Source: Pirellulimonas nuda
Lineage (GTDB): Bacteria; Planctomycetota; Planctomycetia; Pirellulales; Lacipirellulaceae
Assembly: GCF_007750855.1 (NCBI RefSeq)
Contig: NZ_CP036291.1
Span: forward strand, 2,232,001 to 2,296,000
Length of the DNA stretch: 64,000 nucleotides
Direction: 5' to 3'
Part shown: positions 59,544 to 64,000 of the stretch, piece by piece
How the letters are laid out: every line of letters begins with the position of its first letter
How positions within the stretch are numbered: the stretch's first letter is position 1
The notes under the pieces: generated by a model
What the model saw: the letters and a program-made list of their open reading frames with translations, nothing else
Databases searched by the model: none
Told to the model about the DNA's origin: nothing
Position numbers and translations under genes: made by a program

Positions 59544-60946
59544 ACCCCATCCAGCAACCGCAGATCGATGCCCTTCGGGCGCTGCTGGGCGACGCGCGGG
59601 TGCTCACCAAGGCGATCGACACGCTCCCGTACGGTTTCGACGGCACCGCGGCCCTGAGCGCCGAGGCGGGCTGCGTGGTGTTCCCCACCACTACGGCCGA
59701 AGTCGCCGCCTGCCTGCGGATCGCTACGGACGCCCGCGTGCCGGTGGTGACGCGCGGCTCGGGCACCGGGCTCAGCGGCGGCAGCGTGCCGGTAGCCGGC
59801 GGGATGGTCCTCTGCCTCAACCAGATGGACCGCGTGCTGGAGCTCGACGCCGCAAACCTTACGATCCGCGTCGAACCGGGGGTCATCACCCAGAAGATCG
59901 ACGAGCTAGCGGCCGAGCAAGGGCTCTTCTATCCCCCCGACCCCGGTTCGCAGAAGATCTCGACCATCGGCGGCAACGTGGCGGAGAATTCGGGCGGGCT
60001 CCGCGGCCTCAAGTACGGCGTTACCCGCGACTACGTGATGGGGCTCCGCGTGGTGCTGGCCGACGGCGAGGTCGCATGGCTGGGGAGCGGCTGCGTGAAG
60101 GACGTCGCCGGCTACAGCCTCCGCGACCTGTTCATCGGCTCCGAAGGAACCCTCGGCGTCGTTACCGAGGTGCTGCTGAAGCTCCTCCCCCGCCCCGCGG
60201 CGCGCGGCACCATGACCGCTACGTTTGCCTCGATGGAGGCCGCGGCGCAGGCGGTATCGGACATCATCGCCCAGCGGATCGTCCCCTGCACGATGGAGTT
60301 TCTCGATCAGACCACGCTGCGCTGCGTCGAGAACTACGCCCGCATCGGCCTGCCGACCGACGCCGCGGCCCTGCTGCTGCTCGAGTCGGACGGCAGCCAA
60401 TCGGCGGTGGACGAAGAACTGGCCGCGGTGCGTCGCGTGCTGGAGGCCTCGGCCGCCCTGCGTGTCGAAACGGCCGCGAGCGAAGAGGACGCCCAGAGGC
60501 TCCGCACCGCGCGTCGCGCCGCGTTCAGCGCGCTGGCCCGCGTACGCCCCACCACGATCCTCGAAGACGTGACCGTGCCCCGCAGCCGGCTGGCCGAGAT
60601 GGTGCGGCACATCGGCGCGGTGGCCGAGCGGCACGCGCTGCAGATCGGCGTCTTTGGCCACATGGGGGACGGCAACCTGCACCCCACGTTCTTGACCGAC
60701 GAGCGCGACGCAGACGAGATGCACCGGGTCGAGCTGGCGCTCGACGCCATCGTTGAGAAGACGCTCGAACTCGGCGGAACCATCACGGGCGAACACGGCG
60801 TGGGGCTCGCCAAGAAGCGGTTCTTGCCCCAGCAGTTCGACGACGCCAGCTTCGCGTTGCTCGGGCGGATCAAGCAAACGCTCGACCCACAGGGGCTGCT
60901 CAACCCGGGCAAGATCTTCGACATGGCGCCGGCGGGCCAGTCATGA
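59540..60946 (+). CDS. FAD-linked oxidase, GlcD/D-lactate dehydrogenase type
   Basis: A 468-residue FAD_binding_4 flavoprotein: TRGSGTGLSGGSVP and GGNVAENSGG bind FAD, GHMGDGNLHP and GEHGVGLAKK belong to the C-terminal substrate cap. The family oxidises D-2-hydroxy acids such as glycolate and D-lactate. ATGA overlaps join it to the AmiE-like gene before and the Fe-S gene after. No GlcE is present, so glycolate oxidase is less likely. MurQ in the same island releases D-lactate, giving this pair a natural substrate. Cytoplasmic, probably membrane-associated through its Fe-S partner. Confidence 0.9.
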   Translation: MNPIQQPQIDALRALLGDARVLTKAIDTLPYGFDGTAALSAEAGCVVFPTTTAEVAACLRIATDARVPVVTRGSGTGLSGGSVPVAGGMVLCLNQMDRVLELDAANLTIRVEPGVITQKIDELAAEQGLFYPPDPGSQKISTIGGNVAENSGGLRGLKYGVTRDYVMGLRVVLADGEVAWLGSGCVKDVAGYSLRDLFIGSEGTLGVVTEVLLKLLPRPAARGTMTATFASMEAAAQAVSDIIAQRIVPCTMEFLDQTTLRCVENYARIGLPTDAAALLLLESDGSQSAVDEELAAVRRVLEASAALRVETAASEEDAQRLRTARRAAFSALARVRPTTILEDVTVPRSRLAEMVRHIGAVAERHALQIGVFGHMGDGNLHPTFLTDERDADEMHRVELALDAIVEKTLELGGTITGEHGVGLAKKRFLPQQFDDASFALLGRIKQTLDPQGLLNPGKIFDMAPAGQS

Positions 60947-62256
60947 CCCCACCCGGCGAGCCAAACCTGCTCAAGCAGCTCGACTACTCCGTGCTGCAAC
61001 AGTGCATGCACTGCGGCATGTGTCTGCCGACCTGCCCCACGTACGACCAGACGGGGTTAGAACGCAACAGCCCGAGGGGCCGCATCGCGCTGATGCGGGC
61101 CGTGGCGGACGACCGGATCGCCGTCGACCGCGACTTCGCCGATGAGTTCTCGTACTGCGTCGGCTGCCTCGCGTGCCAGTCGGCCTGCCCCGCCGGGGTC
61201 AACTACGCCCCGATGCTCGAGGCGTCCCGGGCCGAGTGTGAGCGAAAGAAAATCGTCCCGGGCTTCGCGCGGTCGTGGACCCGCTGGCTCGCGATGCGCG
61301 TGCTGTTCATGCGTCCGCGGTTGTTGCGGTTGGTGGGCCGCGCGCTGTACGTATGCCAGCGTCCGTGGCTCCGCGGGACCGCTTACCGGATCGGATTAAT
61401 GCGGCTATTGCCGCGCCGGTTGCGGGAGCTCGAGCCCCAAGCCCCCACGATGGCGCCGCCGTTCTCCGATGCGCGGATCAGGGCGGTCGAGTCGCCCCCC
61501 GATGGCCAGAAACGCTACCGCGTGGGGCTGCTCACCGGTTGCGTGCACGACCTCGCCTACGCCGGGGTGAACCGGGCCACGGCCGACGTGCTGCTGGCCA
61601 ACGGCTGCGAGGTGGTGACCCCGCGCCGCCAGCCCTGCTGCGGTTCGTTGCACGCCCACAACGGCGATCCCGAATCGGCCCGCGAGCTGGCCCGGCGGCT
61701 GATTGACGCGTTCGATGCTACGCGGCTCGACGCTATCGTCTCCAACGCCGGCGGGTGCGGCTCACACCTCAAGCACTACGGCCGTGTTCTGCAGGGAGAC
61801 GCCTCGTACGCCGAGCGCGCCGCCCAGTGGGATCGCAAGGCGCGTGACATCCACGAGTGGCTGGTCGAGGTCGGCTACCGTCGCCCCACCGCCGCGCCCG
61901 CGGTCGGGCCGGTCGCCTACGACGCCTCCTGCCACTTGTGCCACGGCCAGGGGGTCCGCGCACAACCCATCGACGTGCTGCGATCCATCCCGGGGCTCAC
62001 GCTTGTTGAGCTGCCAGAATCGGAATGGTGCTGCGGCAGCGCCGGCATTTACAGCATCACCCAGCCCGAGTCGGCCGCGGAGTTGTTAGAGCGGAAGCTG
62101 AAGAACATCGTCGCCGCCGGCGCGCAGGTGATCGCCACGGGGAACCCGGGGTGCCTACTGCAATTGGCCGGCGGCGTGCGGAACCACCCGGGGCTCTCCG
62201 GCGTGCGGGTGGTGCACCCGATCGAGTTGCTCGCCCAAGCCTACGCGGCAGAGTAA
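60943..62256 (+). CDS. Fe-S subunit of D-2-hydroxyacid oxidase (GlcF type)
   Basis: A 437-residue electron-transfer subunit with two ferredoxin 4Fe-4S motifs (CMHCGMCLPTCP at about 22 and CVGCLACQSACP at about 72) and two CCG domains (PCCGSLHAHNGD, WCCGSAGIYS). Transfers electrons from the FAD subunit to the respiratory chain. It is the last gene of the plus-strand operon; the convergent DUF1080 gene lies 203 bp away. No strong terminator hairpin was found after it. Length is near the E. coli GlcF size. Confidence 0.92.
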   Translation: MTPPGEPNLLKQLDYSVLQQCMHCGMCLPTCPTYDQTGLERNSPRGRIALMRAVADDRIAVDRDFADEFSYCVGCLACQSACPAGVNYAPMLEASRAECERKKIVPGFARSWTRWLAMRVLFMRPRLLRLVGRALYVCQRPWLRGTAYRIGLMRLLPRRLRELEPQAPTMAPPFSDARIRAVESPPDGQKRYRVGLLTGCVHDLAYAGVNRATADVLLANGCEVVTPRRQPCCGSLHAHNGDPESARELARRLIDAFDATRLDAIVSNAGGCGSHLKHYGRVLQGDASYAERAAQWDRKARDIHEWLVEVGYRRPTAAPAVGPVAYDASCHLCHGQGVRAQPIDVLRSIPGLTLVELPESEWCCGSAGIYSITQPESAAELLERKLKNIVAAGAQVIATGNPGCLLQLAGGVRNHPGLSGVRVVHPIELLAQAYAAE

Positions 62257-62459
62257 CGCCATCATCCATTCGACACGACGCACGAATGCGGCGGCCGATT
62301 GAGACCAATAGCCGTCCGCCCAATTAAAAGTGACGGAACGGATCGATTCAATCGCGGAACTAGCGTCCAATGCTCAGCTAAAACCCGCCAACGCGGTGGT
62401 GTTCCGCATGCAGGCGCATGGCTTTCGGCGGGAGCCGTAGGGGGCCGTCCCAGAGGCGA

Positions 62460-63119
62460 TCACTCGGGAACATAAACCCGCACGTCGTCGAACTCGTCGC
62501 GATCGTCGAACGAACCGATGCCGATGCCGCCGGCGCCGAACGTGGTGTCGGTCGCTTCCATCAGCGGCTTGTCCATGTCGTCAAAGAAGACGCGGATCGT
62601 CCCTTCCTTGACGCGCCGCTCCACCCGCACGTTGTGCCACTTGTCGTCCCAGGGAACCAGTCGCTCGTTCTCGGTGAGCGGCCGCCGCGGGGCGCCGTCG
62701 ACGATCATGATCTGGCCGCTGTTGGGGTCGGGCCGGGCGCCGAGGTGAGCGTAGTAGAAGTGGGTCGGGTCTTGGTGGCCCAGGAACACGCAGCAATCGC
62801 GGTGGTTGCCGGTGTCGAGGGTGCTGCGGACACGGAAGTCGATCACTGCGTCGCCCACCTCCAGGTCCTTGATGATCGCCACGTGAAACGGGCTGCGGAC
62901 CGAAGCGGCGTACTCGCTTTCTCGGGAGGTGATCTCCGCGGCGTGGTTGCCGTCGTGCTCGGTCACGCGCCACGTCTTGGGGTCGTACAGCCGCCAACGG
63001 TCCATACCCGACTCGAAATCGTCCTCGAACACGCAGCGCATGCCGGCGGGCGGATCGAGAGCGGAGCAGGGCTGCGCAGCGGCAATCAACAGCAGCGTCG
63101 CGGGAAGTATACGGAACAT
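62460..63119 (-). CDS. Secreted DUF1080/LamG-like domain protein
   Basis: A 219-residue protein with a signal peptide (FRILPATLLLIAAAQPCSA). The body is one concanavalin-like jelly roll (CVFEDDFESGMDRW, IDFRVRSTLDTGNH, DDKWHNVRVERR, IGIGSFDDRDEFDDVRVY), as in the DUF1080 proteins abundant in planctomycetes. Probably polysaccharide-binding or a 3-keto-glycoside hydrolase relative; no catalytic residues could be assigned. Stands alone, convergent with the GlcF-type gene and divergent from the isomerase. Confidence 0.8.
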   Translation of the reverse strand: MFRILPATLLLIAAAQPCSALDPPAGMRCVFEDDFESGMDRWRLYDPKTWRVTEHDGNHAAEITSRESEYAASVRSPFHVAIIKDLEVGDAVIDFRVRSTLDTGNHRDCCVFLGHQDPTHFYYAHLGARPDPNSGQIMIVDGAPRRPLTENERLVPWDDKWHNVRVERRVKEGTIRVFFDDMDKPLMEATDTTFGAGGIGIGSFDDRDEFDDVRVYVPE

Positions 63120-63276
63120 GGCGGAATCCCAAGGGGTGCACGGATTAGAAAAAGGACGAGCAATCGGACCCGCCGAGTATAGCCCCCCGGCCCACCCGCA
63201 GAAAAGCGACTCAGCTCTCGGCCGCCGGCGCCGGGCGGGACGCCGCGATCTGCGTTACACTAACCGCCCCCCGATC

Positions 63277-64000
63277 ATGGAGCACGAGACGATGAAGCTG
63301 GCCCTGTGCAACGAGACCTTCCACGACCGCTCGCTGCGTGAGGGCTTCCGGCTAGCGGCCGAGATTGGCTACACGGGCATCGAACTGGCGCCCCTGACGC
63401 TAGCCGATCCGGACGCCCCTCCCGGACCCCACCTGGCCGACGTGCGTCTGCTGTCGCCGGCCCTTCGCGCCGCGATCCGCACCGCGGCCGACGATGCGGG
63501 GCTAGATGTGATCGGGCTTCACTGGATCATGGCCATGACCGAGGGGCTGCACCTCACATCGCCCGACCCCGCGGTGGGCGCGGCCACGGCGGACTACCTG
63601 CGGGCGTTGGCGGAGTTGTGCGCGGACGTGGGCGGCCGCGTGCTGGTGCTCGGCTCGCCCCAGCAACGCAACCTCCTTCCCGGCGTGTCGCTGGAACAAG
63701 GGACCGAGGTGGCCGCGGACGTGCTCCGCGAAGTCATGCCAACTTTCGAGCGGCTTGAGATCACGCTGGCCCTCGAACCGCTCGGCCCCGCCGAGGGCGA
63801 CTTCCTCAACACCGCGGCCGAGGGGGTGGCGCTCGCCGAGCGTGTGGGCTCTCCCGCCTGCCGGCTGCACCTCGACGTCAAAGCGATGTCGAGCGAGGGG
63901 ACGCCGATCCCAGAAATAATCCGCGCGAACCGCGATCACCTAGCCCACTTCCACGCCAACGACCCCAACCTGCTCGGCCCCGACATGGGCGAGGTGCAGT
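63277..64000 (+). CDS. Sugar phosphate isomerase/epimerase (TIM barrel), 3' end missing
   Basis: The open frame runs from ATG 63277 (or 63292) to the window edge, 241 codons, so the gene is cut off. KLALCNETFHDRSLREGFRLAAEIGYTGIE-type opening (shown here in parts: LCNETF, GYTGIELAPLT), GLHWIMAM, ITLALEPLGPAEGDFLN and CRLHLDVKAMSSEG are the metal-binding Glu/Asp/His strands of the xylose-isomerase-like AP-endonuclease-2 superfamily (D-psicose/tagatose epimerase type). HFHANDPN near the cut end continues the pattern. Substrate unknown. No operon partner is visible within the window. Confidence 0.85.
   Translation, partial: MEHETMKLALCNETFHDRSLREGFRLAAEIGYTGIELAPLTLADPDAPPGPHLADVRLLSPALRAAIRTAADDAGLDVIGLHWIMAMTEGLHLTSPDPAVGAATADYLRALAELCADVGGRVLVLGSPQQRNLLPGVSLEQGTEVAADVLREVMPTFERLEITLALEPLGPAEGDFLNTAAEGVALAERVGSPACRLHLDVKAMSSEGTPIPEIIRANRDHLAHFHANDPNLLGPDMGEVQ

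Noticed and set aside
59540..62256. Complete glycolate oxidase operon (GlcDEF)
   Set aside because: No GlcE subunit is present and the neighbours point to D-lactate from MurQ.

Overview
The window looks like chromosomal DNA from a planctomycete, most likely of the Pirellulales. The support is gene content: two DUF1559 pseudopilin-like proteins, PEP-CTERM surface proteins, dockerin-type calcium repeats inside non-cellulosomal proteins, a giant surface protein with an RRVLSAD-type N-terminus, a zinc-ribbon Ser/Thr kinase with a WD40-like tail, and M50/HlyD fusion adaptors. The DNA is GC-rich. I saw no rRNA, tRNA, insertion sequence, prophage or CRISPR array. The genus is not determinable from the sequence alone.

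Region 1 (1-26509) is a signalling and secretion locus. It holds the end of an ECF sigma factor, an FHA protein, and a 2689-residue secreted protein with about 15 tandem beta-solenoid-like repeats. Next come three membrane-fusion (HlyD-type) proteins, one with GAF-like domains and one fused to an M50 site-2-protease core, then a 1987-residue receptor-like Ser/Thr kinase. On the opposite strand lie a TolC-type outer-membrane channel, a J-like/double-FHA protein and a class III nucleotide cyclase. Adaptors and an outer-membrane channel sit beside a giant cargo, but no ABC ATPase is present. I infer an export route not covered by the classical type I scheme.

Region 2 (about 27750-62256) is an unusually complete peptidoglycan scavenging and recycling island. 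A minus-strand operon (38318 to 27752) encodes a XylR/AraC-type regulator, an M14 amidase fused to an amidohydrolase-like tail, two S66 LD-carboxypeptidases, a DgcN/DgcA-like D-glutamate pair, a double penicillin-recognising enzyme and an M19 dipeptidase. The middle carries anmK, a BadF-type GlcNAc/MurNAc kinase and murQ, with a divergent Na+/solute symporter, a gamma-glutamyltransferase and an N-acetylmuramoyl-L-alanine amidase. A plus-strand operon (51178-62256) encodes two DUF1559 proteins, a lipoprotein, a DigH-like glycosidase, AmpG, NagZ, an AmiE/YbbE-like serine hydrolase, and GlcD/GlcF-type oxidase subunits suited to oxidising the D-lactate that MurQ releases. Predicted signal peptides divide the enzymes between periplasm (amidase, GHL10, AmiE-like, GGT, M19, one LD-carboxypeptidase, the double PBP) and cytoplasm (NagZ, AnmK, kinase, MurQ, second LD-carboxypeptidase, M14, DgcN/DgcA).

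Between the two halves of region 2 are two PEP-CTERM surface proteins (48010-50856), followed by a strong intrinsic terminator. The right end has a secreted DUF1080/LamG-like protein and the start of a sugar phosphate isomerase/epimerase that runs off the window.
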